The position numbers were made by a program, and so were the translations under genes. The notes under the pieces were generated by a model. It was not told the origin of the DNA, ran no database searches, and was given only the letters and a program-made list of their open reading frames with translations. 64,000 bases of DNA from Terana coerulea (Eukaryota > Basidiomycota > Agaricomycetes > Polyporales > Phanerochaetaceae): positions 558,001 to 622,000 of the forward strand of contig JAKOGH010000721.1 in assembly GCA_024811115.1 (NCBI GenBank), written 5' to 3'. Shown in pieces: positions 36,295-48,200 of the stretch (positions are counted from its first letter, which is position 1; every line of letters starts with the position of its first letter).

Positions 36295-37970
36295 ATGCTT
36301 GCCGCACTACGAAAAGCTGGCTCTGCCTCTCGCGTATGTTTCACTACTCAGGCTCACACGGCCATGATGAACTCAGCTTGCGCCATTCAATTAGGTCTTC
36401 TCTGCCGGTCAGAAACGCTTCTTGTCGATACACGAATACCAGTCTGTACAGCTGCTTAACTCGGTAAGTGCCTACGAGTATGCCGCCATGCTGCAAAGGG
36501 GATTGAATATGTTTCTAGTATGGTGTTCCTACGCCAAAGAGCATACCTGCCAAGACAGCGGAAGAGGCGTACAATGCCGCGAAGGAATTGAGTGAGAACC
36601 AGTAAAATCGACGCGTCATGTACGCTGATACCTACCTTAGGCAGCTCTGGTAGCGTCATCAAGGCTCAAGTCCTCGCTGGAGGCCGTGGAAAGGGCAAGT
36701 TTGACAACGGGTTCCAGGGCGGTGTCCACCTCGTCGAGAAGTGCGTTTTCACATCCCTGACCTGACGCCCGGGAACCTAACGACATGACAGCCCTGAGCA
36801 GGCAAAGGAGTTTGCGAGCAAGATGTTGAACGCGAAGCTCATCACCAAGCAGACGGGCGCGGCGGGCCGTGTTTGCAACGCGGTACGCATGCTTGACCGT
36901 ACGATTCACGCTTTGGAGCTGAGCTAGGTTCCAGGTCATGTTGGCCGAGCGCCGTGACGCTGCTCACGAATACTATATCGCCATCCTGAACGACCGTGGT
37001 GTTGGTGGTCCCGTCCTTGTCGCCTCCGCGCAGGGTGGAATGAACATTGAGGAAGTCGCCGCCAAGGACCCTTCCGCTATCATTACCACTCCCATCAACT
37101 TCGAAAAGGGCCTCAGCAAGGAAGAGGGTCTTGCCATTGCCAAGAAGCTTGGTTTCAAGAGCGAGGGTGCTGAATCTGAGGCTGCCGATATCTTCATCAA
37201 CCTGTACAAGATCTTCAAGGACAAAGATGCCACGCAGATTGAGATTAACCCTCTTGGTGAGACTGCTGACGGCCATGTCCTCTGGTAAGTTGCGAAACTG
37301 GCTCTCGCGTAACCCTTGTTAACTCAGTTTAGCATGGACGCCAAGTTTGGTTTCGACGACAACGCCGACTTCCGTCAAAAGGATGTCTTCGAGCTGAGAG
37401 ACGTCACGCAAGAGGAACCCTCTGAGGTTGAGGCCCAGAAGGCGAACCTCAACTTCATCAAGCTCGACGGCAGCATTGGCTGCTTGGTCAACGGTGCTGG
37501 TCTGGCTATGGCTACTATGGACGTGCTTGCCCTTCACGGCGGCCAGCCAGCGAACTTCCTTGACGTCGGCGGGTAAGTTTCCTCGCTCAGATTGCTGTCA
37601 GGATACGTCCCTCATTGTCTGGATGTAGAGGAGCCACACCCGAGACTGTCAAGAAGGCGTTCGAGATCCTCAGCGCCGACCCCAAGGTCAAGAGCATCTT
37701 CATCAACATCTTCGGTGGTATCATGCGTTGCGATTACATTGCGGAGGGCGTCATCAAGGCCGCGGAAGAGTTGAAGATGAGCATCCCTCTGATCGTACGT
37801 CTGAAGGGTACCAAGGAGGCTGAGGCCAAGGCGTAAGTCTCCGTATCAACCTACTAATGGGTGCATACTCATCTTGTTGTAGGATGATCAAGGAGTCTGG
37901 TCTGAAGATCTACGCTCACGACGGCCTTGACGAAGCAGCGGAGGAGGCTGTCGAGCTTGCCAGTGCCTAA
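36295..37970 (+). CDS. LSC2: Succinyl-CoA ligase beta subunit
   Basis: Mitochondrial citric acid cycle enzyme that makes GTP or ATP while converting succinyl-CoA to succinate; works as a heterodimer with the alpha subunit. 417 residues in nine exons: 36295-36333, 36395-36463, 36519-36591, 36641-36740, 36792-36882, 36935-37284, 37333-37572, 37629-37832 and 37883-37970. Marks are [40 protein letters not shown] in the ATP-grasp domain, [49 protein letters not shown] and [17 protein letters not shown]. The N-terminus ([13 protein letters not shown]) is a typical import signal. Every exon joins in frame with consensus GTRAGT donors. Codon use is more biased to C-ending codons than in neighbours, as for a well-expressed gene. 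Confidence 0.95.
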
Positions 37971-38182
37971 TTATCTCGCTCCCTAATATCTAGATGCTCC
38001 TGTACTGGGATAGAATATTGAACGCAGCACCTTAATATATGCATCGCACACCATGCCCATGTCATCAGAATAAGTATTGAGCGAAGCAACAACAAGATAC
38101 AATGCGATGGGGTATCGTCGGAAAACACATGGCTACAAGCAACGAGACCACTGAACGAAGTGAAGAAAGCAATAAAACCTAT

Positions 38183-41100
38183 TTACCAAGATGTCCGTGC
38201 GTACGGACTGGGAGGCATGGGATATGCGGACGGAGGCTGACCGTGAGGTCCGAATGAGTGAGACTGCTGCATCATGCCGGGGTGACCATGCGCATGCGGA
38301 GGTCCCCTGGCTTGTGGGTTTGGACCAGGGTAAGGCGTCGAGCCCGGCGGGGGCATGCCAGGCATCGCCGGCATAAGCACCGGGCTCGTTGCGTACACCG
38401 CAGCTTGTGCGTGCGGCGGGACGGGCGACATCATGACTCTGCCGTGCATGCCGTTGGGATGGGGCGGCGGCGCGCCACCCTGCATGTTGGGTGGCGGAGC
38501 AGACACCGCGTACATGTGGATCGCGCCTGGCGGGTACGGCATGAGTTGTGTGCCGTATGGCGGTCGCATCATCCCAGGCGGCCCGTTTGGCGGCACCGGG
38601 ACCCACATCGGTGCAGGTGCGTAGTGAGGGGACGACGCGCTGCTGATCACCATGGGCCGCTGCGCAGGGCTGCCTGACATGGCGGGCGAGTAAGGCACAG
38701 GCGGGCTGGGCGAGCTCATCATTGGGGACGGGTAGCCTGGATACGCGGCGCGTATGCCTGGAGGGTACATCGAAGCTTGCATGTGCGGAGGAGGCTGCTG
38801 TCTGTGCGAGGAGGGCTGCTGGTTTGGCGGCACCCCGTGTCGGCCAGCTGGGGCGCTGAGTACCGTCGATGAAGCCGGCACTTGTTGGAAAGCGCGGGCG
38901 ACGTCTTGTGAAGACATTCTTGACGGTATCGGCTTGGCAACCTCAGGCTCATCTGGCCTCACTTCCGGTGCGGTGAAGGACACAGCGGCCTCGTCTCTCG
39001 CCACGGCCTCCAACAAGTTCGCTGAAGGGCTGTCGGCCTTGTTGGACTTGGAAGACCACAAAGCCTTCACGCGGTCGGTGACGCCGTCTGTCTCCTTAAG
39101 AACATCTCGAGCTGGCGTCCATGGAGAGTTCACCTTCGAGGATGAGGCAGAAAGACTCTGTGATATGAATATAGCCTGTTAGAAAGTTCCACACGTACAC
39201 AGAATGAAACATGACAGACCTCCAAAGCCGTAGATGCCTTGCCAGTCAGAGCTGGCGATTGATCAGTTTTGCTCTCGGCCGAGCTTCCGAACACCTCGGG
39301 GGCCTTTGCTGAGTTCGCACCCTCTGAGAATGGAACAAGTTGCGATGATGACTCGTCGTCCAGCTCGCTGCTAACAATAAACCGCACTGTCGCAGAGGCA
39401 GTCCCGTCCGCAGATTCGATGCGCGAGTCGCGATAGAATGCCACACCGGATCCATTGGCAACCTTCACAGGTGCTTTAACCACCGTCGGCTTTGCTGGGG
39501 GCACGCTCACCGTTGGCGAAGAGGGTGTAGCAGAAGGTGTTCCATTCAGCACCAATGGTGATTCGGGCGGAGGCGATCGACTGATCGTATCCAATGTCGA
39601 CATGGTCTCTGCTGCATGCTTCTCCCGAAGCGGCGAGGGAGGCGGCTTTCGCCAGCTCGACATCCCGTCGGCTTCCCGAGAGCGGCCAAACGCACCCGTC
39701 CCTGCAGACTTTGTGCTATTGCTGGCTGAAGACGGTAGGTTGATGATCAGCCCATTCTCCGTGACCTTTGTCCTGGACGGCTTGGGAATGGCGACACGGT
39801 AATCGGGACGGCCCTTGCTGAAGGGCAGTTTGGGAAACAGGATGTCGTTCACTTGGACACCTCGTTTGCTACCACCGTGCGGTGAGGGCACTAATGAGAG
39901 AACTTCGAGGCGCACGGGTGCCTGCGCGCCAAATGCGCGGAGACGCTTGAAGGGTATTTGTTCTTTGCTGCTTGACTGCTGAGGCACTTTGACAGCAAAC
40001 TGGTTCCAAGCAGGCTTCGGCGACCGTGGCGGCTCAAGCCCTGTGACGTCAAAGATTTCCCGCACATAGTGTTCGTCATGGTCGTGGGCTTGAGCGTCCC
40101 CCTCCGCATGAGTCTCGTCCTGAACGTCGCGCGGCCGTAGGGCAGGCGGAACCCACTTCTCCTTCGGCGGAGATTTGTGCATGCCGGCGAGTGCACCCTT
40201 GATACGTGCCATGGTGTCGTTCAACGCAGACATTGGCGCCTCGCGGTACGATGGCGTCAACGGCGACTTCAGCCCCGGATGGGGATGGGCAGGGTGAGAG
40301 GCATGTGTTGGTGTACGCTCAGGCGGCCGGCGTCCGTCATCCTCGTAGTGTACATGCGTCGTCTTGTAGGTGCCGGTGGGCGGAGATGGCACATAGGGAG
40401 CAGGTGCAATCTGCAGCTTGGGCTTCTCGGGCAACGGCTGGGAAGGTAGGGGTTGTTCCTTCGGCGGCAATGGAGGGTCGACTTTCCGTCTCCATGAACC
40501 TTCTTCGGCTTTCACAACGGCCGGGGTAGGAAGCGGGCTTTTCTGCACGGTCTCCTTGTCGTCATCGAAGAAATCAATCGCTTGGGGTCGAGCTGCCCTA
40601 CTTAAGGATTGTCTGCTGTCTGAGATAGGAACCACAGACTCAACGACCGGAGAGCTCTCCACACCAACGAGTTTCCCATGGTCCGCAAAGTCAAGAACTT
40701 CCGTGTTCTCGTCAGCCGTGACTGAAAATGAGTCGATCTGCTCAAGGAGTGGGAGTGGCGCGGCTGGTGGCGGCGGCGGCGGCGGCGGTACGGGAGTATC
40801 TTGAGATGCGGACGAACGCAGTGCGGGCTGGGCCACTTTGTTGCTCCGCCAGTTCTCGGCTTCCATCGCAGGTGACAGAGGTTCTGCCGTGGGTGTCAGA
40901 GTTGAAAGCCGTCGCTCTGGCATTGGCCGTGGCAGGCCCTTCAAGGACGGTGCTCGACCAAACAGCGTCCTCGGAGGGGCAGCGGTGGGTATTAAGGGCG
41001 ATGTTGAAGGGCCATCAGCCGTCTTAGATACCTTTGCCTCGATGACCTTGACAGGTTCCACAGATCGTATCGCATCCTGAAGAATGGCATTCACCTGGTA

Positions 41101-43593
41101 TTTGAGAATGCGATGAGCCTATCGGAGGAGCATATATGCTGCGAACCACTGACCTGTGCTTCCGTCTCCTTATCCTGCTGGGTCGCCGTCTGCGCAACCG
41201 CTTTCGCTTCCTCAGCAGTCTGCAACTTGACCTCCAGCTCCGCAGCCTTCCTCTTGGCCCTTTCTCGTTCCTTCTCGCGCTCCTCCTCTTCTTGTTGTCT
41301 CCTCTGCTTCGCGCGCTCAGCTGCACTGTGCATAGCAGCTTTGCGTACCTCATCGATATCCACAATGGAGACAGCAGATATGGGCTGTAGGGGCGTTTCA
41401 GGCGTTAGCGGAGACGTCGCCGCATGAGAGACAACGGGCGATTGCAAGGGAGCAGCCTGTGATTGTCCTGAGACGGATGCTGTGACGGATGCGTGGCCAA
41501 CAGAGGAAGCCGTAGATGATCGACGTGGTCGCTCTGATGTCGAAGGTGCCCTCCACATACCAGGTTGACCAGCCAGATGAGGCGGGAGTTGTCTACCATC
41601 TCTCGAATCAAGAGGCGATGGTAGCGACGGCGGACCCATATTGGACGGCCGCCGCTGTCGGTCGGGTGGACCTACGGGTGGTGACGTTCCTTGCTGCTCT
41701 CGAGGAGACCGCTCGAAAGCATGAGAAGGGTGGGGAAACCCTTGGCTTTCTCGTCTTGTAGGCTCGCGATCATGGAATCGACCACCTTCATGTTGACCAT
41801 CGCCAAAGATGCGCGACCGTGGCGGGGCACTTTCGTCAAGATTATTCCCGTTGACCGTTGGCTTCTGCAGGAGCTGAACACTAGTGTGTGGGGGAGCGTC
41901 TCTACCACCTCTGAAGCCTGCGGGCCCTGATTGTTCTGATTGACTAGGTCTGCGGCCGAAGTAAGAGTCTCGTGAAGGCCCTGCAGGCTTGTTATTCGTG
42001 TGCGAGGAATACGGCTCTAGCCTGTTCGATCTTTCGTTGAACAAGACCCGTGAAGACTCTTGAGGTGAATGCAATGACTGCGACGAAGCGGCGGACGGCG
42101 ACATTTGTGCGCCGTTGCGATCAGGTGGATGACCGTTCAGGTTGTGTCTTGCTTTGGGCCAACTCCTATCGAAATCGTCCGCAAAACGTTCTTCTTTGCT
42201 CACCAGGGCTCCTGCGTGCTTGTCCGACGATGCGCCTTCCCGAGCGTCTTGCGGAGGCTGAGAACCCGGCTGGTCCTTGGCCTGTGGGATTGTGTACTGA
42301 CGGCCGTCTTCAAACTCAATCACTTCATCCAAGAAGTTGCTGTCGTCGCCTTCGTCCTGCCGAATACATAAGATCTGTCATAGCATCTGAAGGGATGGTT
42401 TACATACCTCGTCCCAATGATGTACATTTGGTCCCAGGTGCACTCCACGGAATGCATCCGCTTCTGCAGCGGCCACTTGCTTCTGAACTGCTGCGCTCTC
42501 GGCTGCCTGCTTCTTTTCCGCAAGCTTGGCAGAACGCACTGAATTATAGCAACATTAGGTGGTTTGGCTTTAATATGGGATATCGCCACCGACCTTGCGC
42601 TACTTCTGCTGCTGTAGGGAATTCGCTCACAACACTATCTGGGTTTCCCAGAGCTGAGGCAGCCACCTTGGAGCTCGACCAAGCTGGCTTTCCAGAACTA
42701 TCTTTACGTACTAATGCTGGGGACTCTGTGGGCCTGGCTGGCTGGATGATCTTCCCGACCGGTGGAGGCTGGGGAGCGCCGTGGGTTGTGGCAGGCGTAG
42801 GGGCAGGCGTAGGCTTTGGATTTGTTCCGGCACCAGGTGTACCTGCTATTGAGGAGCTCGTAGATGGCGGCCGAGACCAACCCGGACCCGTAGTTGATGA
42901 TCTTTGCGTGTCTGCGGTAAGTTTAGCAGTAACCAGCCGGGAGTGTGAAGCTGTAGTTTGCAATGCTGGTTTTTCTGTAGCGCAGAGCTTCTCAATGCTA
43001 GTTTAAGTGTATATAGAGGGTTTTACGCACGGACGACGCTCGCGGTTTTGGCCACACTAGATACTGAGGGGGCGTGGCCACCAGCGGCAGACGGCGAGTT
43101 CTTCTCCAGGAACCTCTTGTTAATGTCGACATGGCTGAACCGTTTGGGAGCTGGCATGCTAAGTGTCGGTGCAGCACTTGAGGAGCTTCCGCGCAGGGGT
43201 GTGAGCCCTGAGCTTGATCCTGGCGAAGGCAAGGCTGGCGTGCCATCTCGACTCGTTGGCTTGCTTGACGGTGTAGCGGTTTGCTTGACTTCTGCAGCAT
43301 TGCTCGCTGATCCCTCCACCTTTCCACCTTCTTCACTTCCTGTCGCTCCTTCCTCCTCCTTCACATTCCCTGTCTGCTCGAGCACCGCAGTGTCGGCCAT
43401 GTACGCGTCCCAGGACGCAGCGTGTAGACGATTGATGACGCGCAGCGAGTGTAGTGTGCTCGCCCAGTAAACCAGAGAGGCTCTGAGACCAGTCTGCAGC
43501 GTTTCTTCGTTAGCCACACACAGGCGAAGGTAGAAAATGAGACATACCTGGATATTGTGGTCAAAGTCTTGAAGACTTGATCCTAATGGAATG
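38183..43593 (-). CDS. Large intrinsically disordered protein
   Basis: A protein of well over 1300 residues that I do not recognise. The largest coding blocks are 41090 to about 39219, 42332 to about 41150, 42963-42585 region, 43493 to about 43030, and 39180-38183. A short ordered N-terminal part reads SSLQDFDHNIQTGLRASLVY and RVINRLHAASWDAYMADTAV; a second conserved-looking patch is NVHHWDEDEGDDSNFLDEVI with FEDGRQYTI; a third is VQVNDILFPKLPFSKGRPDY. The rest is rich in Pro, Ser, Gly and Gln, with a charged coiled-coil stretch (EEEEREKERERAKRKAAELE) and a C-terminal Pro/Met/Tyr-rich tail. The tail resembles those of RNA-granule scaffolds, an inference from composition only. The start codon is not resolved: the first clear exon begins at an acceptor (43593), so its first exon lies inside the opposite-strand gene. 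Confidence 0.65.
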
Positions 43594-43598
43594 CTGAA

Positions 43599-44908
43599 AT
43601 GAACCAGCCAATAGGAGACACTCCGGCGTCTACCGCCGAGCCGTCAGTCACGGTCACAGTTCCCGTAACGCTGTCCAGTGACGGGCGTCATTGACCAGGT
43701 CTGCATTCTACGCCTGTGTCTCGTCCTTGGCCTCCTTACTCCCATCTCCGCCCAACACGGCCCTCATCTTCGACGACCCCTTCCACTCTCTCGTCAGACG
43801 GGAGATCTTGGGAGGTGTGCCAAATTCACTACCTATGTCGCGACCGTCCACCAGTCACCAACCAGATCCATACGTCAATGGGGTCAGAAGAGCAGTAGTA
43901 TTTGACGAGACGAAGTACGAGGATCCAAGGTGAACAAAACTAAGATCACCTCGCGCACACTGAACTAAACTTTGTTTTCTTCAGTTATGTTGGCTTACCG
44001 TCAAGTGACACTGACGCCTGGTACTATCCGTCCTATGGCTACGACCTACAGGACGAAGATGCAACTGTGCAGTATACCGCGGCTGTGGGCAACTGGGGTC
44101 GCAAGAGACTAAGAGATGCGCGGTGGGTGAGAAAGGGCAAGATGGCTGCTTGGGGGCCGAGTTATGAGGAGTTCGAAGTGAGTAAAGATACCATGCATAT
44201 CGAAGGCCGACGCTGAACGCATCTTGTCTTTAGCTGGATGAGCAGGCTAGGAAACGTCTCAAACTATTACTTCCGCCTTCACCGGACGACGACGCGCCTG
44301 TAACTCTTCCTCACTTACGTGAACCTACACCACCGTTAGAAGCACCATATCCTATGCCCAACAATCAACACCTAAACTACACCTCGCTTGTACTGGACAA
44401 GGGGGTCACTCAGGCATTTCGCTCAAACATGCTGGATGAGCTCGAACAGACAACAAATAACATCATAGAGAGTGAGGGGGCCTTACGACGCGCTCTTGGA
44501 CGCCTCTGGCAGGCACTCAGCGAGGACCCGGACAAGAGCGCGGGCGACGGCGATATTGTTCCCAAACGCGAAGACGTGGACATGGACGAAGATGCAGACA
44601 GAGATCGTCGCTTTGCTCGTGCCCCCAACCTTAATCCTATCGCACACAAATTATTCTTGCGGGCCCCTGACGCCAATACGACGGACTATGATTTACCATC
44701 GCTAGAGGTGCAGACGGAGAACATGGAGAAGTCACTGGCGATGCTTCGCGAGTTCCAAGACGACGGAAGGGAATATGTTGAACGCCTGGAAGAGATCAGG
44801 GGGGGAGTTGGCGATATTAGGCGGCAGAGGGACGCGATATGGGATATTGTACGGCAGAGGGCTATTGAAGAGTTACGGGAGGCGGCGGTGTCGAGCGGAC
44901 AAGCGTAG
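43599..44908 (+). CDS. Conserved-looking protein of unknown function
   Basis: About 399 residues. Exons are 43599-43929, 43985-44177 and 44234-44908. Distinct segments are LIFDDPFHSLVRREILGGVP, YEDPSYVGLPSSDTDAWYYP, AVGNWGRKRLRDARWVRKGK, then MAAWGPSYEEFELDEQARKR. A predicted coiled coil follows near the C-terminus (VQTENMEKSLAMLREFQDDG). The basic tryptophan-rich segment and coiled coil recall subunits of chromatin complexes, but I cannot name a family. The frame of the N-terminal piece starting MNQPIGDTPAST and that of LTRSAFYACVSSL differ by one missing base near 43692; after that all joins fit. The ATG at 43599 lies only a few bases from the first resolved exon of the opposite-strand gene. 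Confidence 0.6.
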
Positions 44909-45263
44909 GCGCCGTGGCGGTTGTGCTATCCCCTTGGGCCCTGGCTGCCTTTTGATTCGGATCTTTTGTTGCTATCATCACCCTGCTTTCTGTACACACA
45001 GCCGCTTTGAACTCTGCTTTGTTGGAATATCTATTTGTTTTCCTCAACAACAATTCCTAGGGTCCTGGCGCTGGCAGCGCCACCACGGAGCGCCACCTCG
45101 ACGGCCGCTAAAGCGTCGGTTCAAATACAACCAAGTATCCCGCTTCTGCTTGCAATCATCTCGTTCCCCGCTGACGTACCCGCTGAACCTGACCACCTTT
45201 ACTTCCTTACCTTTCTACTTATCACTCTACTCATACTATCCTGACTCTCTGATTAACGACCTC
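44909..45263 (+). promoter_or_regulatory. Promoter and 5' leader region of BLM10
   Basis: 355 bases between the stop of the preceding gene and the BLM10 start, same strand. It is pyrimidine-rich over the last 100 bases, common in fungal leaders. No uninterrupted gene is present. Confidence 0.45.
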
Positions 45264-48200
45264 ATGAGCTTGCCAGACATCTCTTCTCTCAGGCTGCATG
45301 ACCCAGGGCCGCCTAATGGTCACACGCCGCGGACCTCTATCACAAACAGCGTCGACCATGGCGAAGATCGCTACATGCAGAAGCTGAAGAATTATGTCAA
45401 ATCCTTGCCATATGCCGCTGAGTCGAATGAGCGGATGCAGGATATGCTGGACTTCATCCTGCTCCGGCTCACGCAATGTGTTGAGGCGAAGGATTATGAT
45501 CCTGGATTGCAGCAGTGGGACAGCATGTTTGTGTAGTGCGTGTGTCCTCCTATCATGACGCTTGCGAACCTACTAACTCCGGTGTAACATCTGTATATAG
45601 TTGGTGCATGCTCAAGTATCCCATTCCGAAAGACAAGCGGATCAGACTCGCCAAGCTCTATTATCACATTTGCACAACGCCAGGGATGCCCACCCACATT
45701 GTATCCACGTGTTCTGACAACCTGCAGTGTCTTACCAGGTCGAAGAAGAAGCTGAGCATCGACGACCTGAGACTTCCTTGGAAGCCCATTCATGATATCT
45801 TGAGCAAAGACTTGTTCTTGACCAGGCGACAATATGAGATTAGGTGCGCTAACACATGTCCTTCCGCGTGTTAATCCACCTAAATCCTGTTGCGGATACT
45901 CAGTCAGACGTCATGGTACATGGGCTACGTCGCTGAGAGCATACGACGCTTCTTTCACCCCGCGGCTATAGACGAGATGCTCGCCACATTCGTACCCATG
46001 ATCAATGGAACTGACCTCAACGTGAGTCTGCATAGTTTACGCTATGTCCATATGCTATGGTGCTCATACCTTGCTCAGAGCACACTTGCCGCACAATACT
46101 ACATGGTGACGTTCCTTCCAGTATCGCACCCACAATCATACCTACCCATGATGTTCCGGGTCTGGGAGTCTATCAACTCCTATATATGGGACGAACGGAT
46201 GCTACAATTCCTCGCCCACATTACGGAAATGCACGCAGACCCGACAGTCAGCGACCCTCGTCTCATCGAGGAGATACCAGATGATGAGAGGTCTGAGGGA
46301 GAGGGCCGGCCGGAATGGTCTAAGGACGACCTTGACACAAAGTGGGGCTGGTCTGGCCTGTTCAGAGACGTTGGTATATTCACAGACCGCGAATGGAGTA
46401 TGATCATGAATAAGTGTTTAGCATCTATGGGTACGATTTGGTTTTGAATAGGCACATGTCGGCCACTCAATACCTCCACAGAGATCCCGTTAGCAGATGC
46501 GGGGTCGACTACTACTGGGCCAAGCGCCGACAACCAAGCGGGATTCGAGATTGGTAGACTTCCAAAGCCGGCGTGGAGGATTCGTACGTAGCTCTCGCAA
46601 TTGCGCTGTCGGTTCAAGCTAATAGGCCTGCAGCATCACTGGCTCGCATTATCGTCTACTCAATGGCACCAGACAGCATTCCTGCGCCGGGCTCTAACGC
46701 GCCGACACCTGCGTTTCATACCCCCGCTGCGTCCGGAACGACTACACCGTTGCCTCACCAAAACGGTCACGGAGCTTTGGGAGACTATCTCTCTGCGCCG
46801 CTCAACAAAGCCAGCAGCCACTTCAAAGCAAAGACGCATCTGGCTGGTTGCAAGGCGTTGGACTCGCTGGTGAAGTTCATTGCGTCCACTGAAGGCTTCT
46901 TCCATCCGTCGAATTCGGGTAGCTGGACTAACGACGTAAGCATTCTCAGCATGGTTAACATAAATTCAGATTGTACTAATATGTGCTTCAGCTGAGTGCT
47001 TTCGTCAAGTTCATCGTGTTCGAGTTCAACAAGCGTAAATTCATTATCCCATTTATAGGTGGTCTTACTCAGGCATACTGTAGGTTGGCACGAGGAGCAA
47101 CAATCGGACTGCAAGATCCCGAAGCATCGACGACTTACCCGCAGCATGCGCCGGGAACTTGTGAAGAGTTTGAGGACCGTCTGTCTTCTCGCAATGTTCT
47201 CGCAGGACGGCTCCACCGTTAGCAACATCCAGAGCGCACTGAAGTCGATGAGCGTGATGGAACCCGACCTGATCCTCCACCCTGTCTTGGAACGTGCCGT
47301 CCCTGCCCTGGAAGCTCTCGTCGAGGTAAAGCCATCGTCACGTTGAGGTCTGCCGATACTTACTCATATGTTCGTAGACTCAGCGCACCATCGCCGTTAT
47401 CAAAGCCCTAGGAGCGGTCGCACCTGCAATGGTTTGCAGACATGTGTACTACCCTGGCGCTAAGCACCTGCTGCCTATCTTGGAGCTTCTCCTTCCTGGA
47501 ATAGACTTGGTATGGTTCCGTCCTATTATTCGGTCACATCCATTTAACATTTATATGTACAGAACGATCCGTTGAAGACGGTATGTATCCCCTGTGTGCG
47601 CATAAATCCAACTCATATCTTATGTAGTTCTGTACAACCGCCTTTCTGGTCGAGGTCGCCCAATACATCAAGTTTGGTGAACTCGCTCGATCTGAAGAGG
47701 GAAACCCTGTCGACATGGACACAGGACTGACCGTGCCCTCGTCTCCAGTAATGACAGTTACGCTTCCTGATAAGATCTCGTTTGCAGAAGAGGACCACTA
47801 TTCGAAGGAAGAGGAAGATGCCCTTGTTATTGGCATGTCCGCTCAATTTGCTGACTGGATCGCCGCGTTCTTGCGACGCGTCATTCTGCTGTTCGACAAC
47901 CTACCCGAGGAGGGCGCCAACGGCGTGGCAGGCGGTCAAACCGAAGGTCGGTGGCTCCACTCATCGTCAAACAGCCGTCGACGGCGTGCTGACACCCGTT
48001 CTCTAGTAAGCTTGGTCGACGCCGTTTGCGGAGCGTTCAGTCAAATCTGCGTCCATTTGTCAGAGCCGCTCTACGACATGGTGCTCAACATGGTCTTCGA
48101 CTACGCCAGCAACAACGTGCGCACCAACGCCGTTCGCGCTATTCACCAATTGGTGGAATGCGTTGCCAACGCCAATCCTGCGAAGACGCTCGCGAAGTTC

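Noticed and set aside
43599..44908. Possible Rxt2-like subunit of the Rpd3L complex
   Set aside because: The basic Trp-rich segment and coiled coil are suggestive and an Rpd3 gene is nearby, but no motif I can name supports it.
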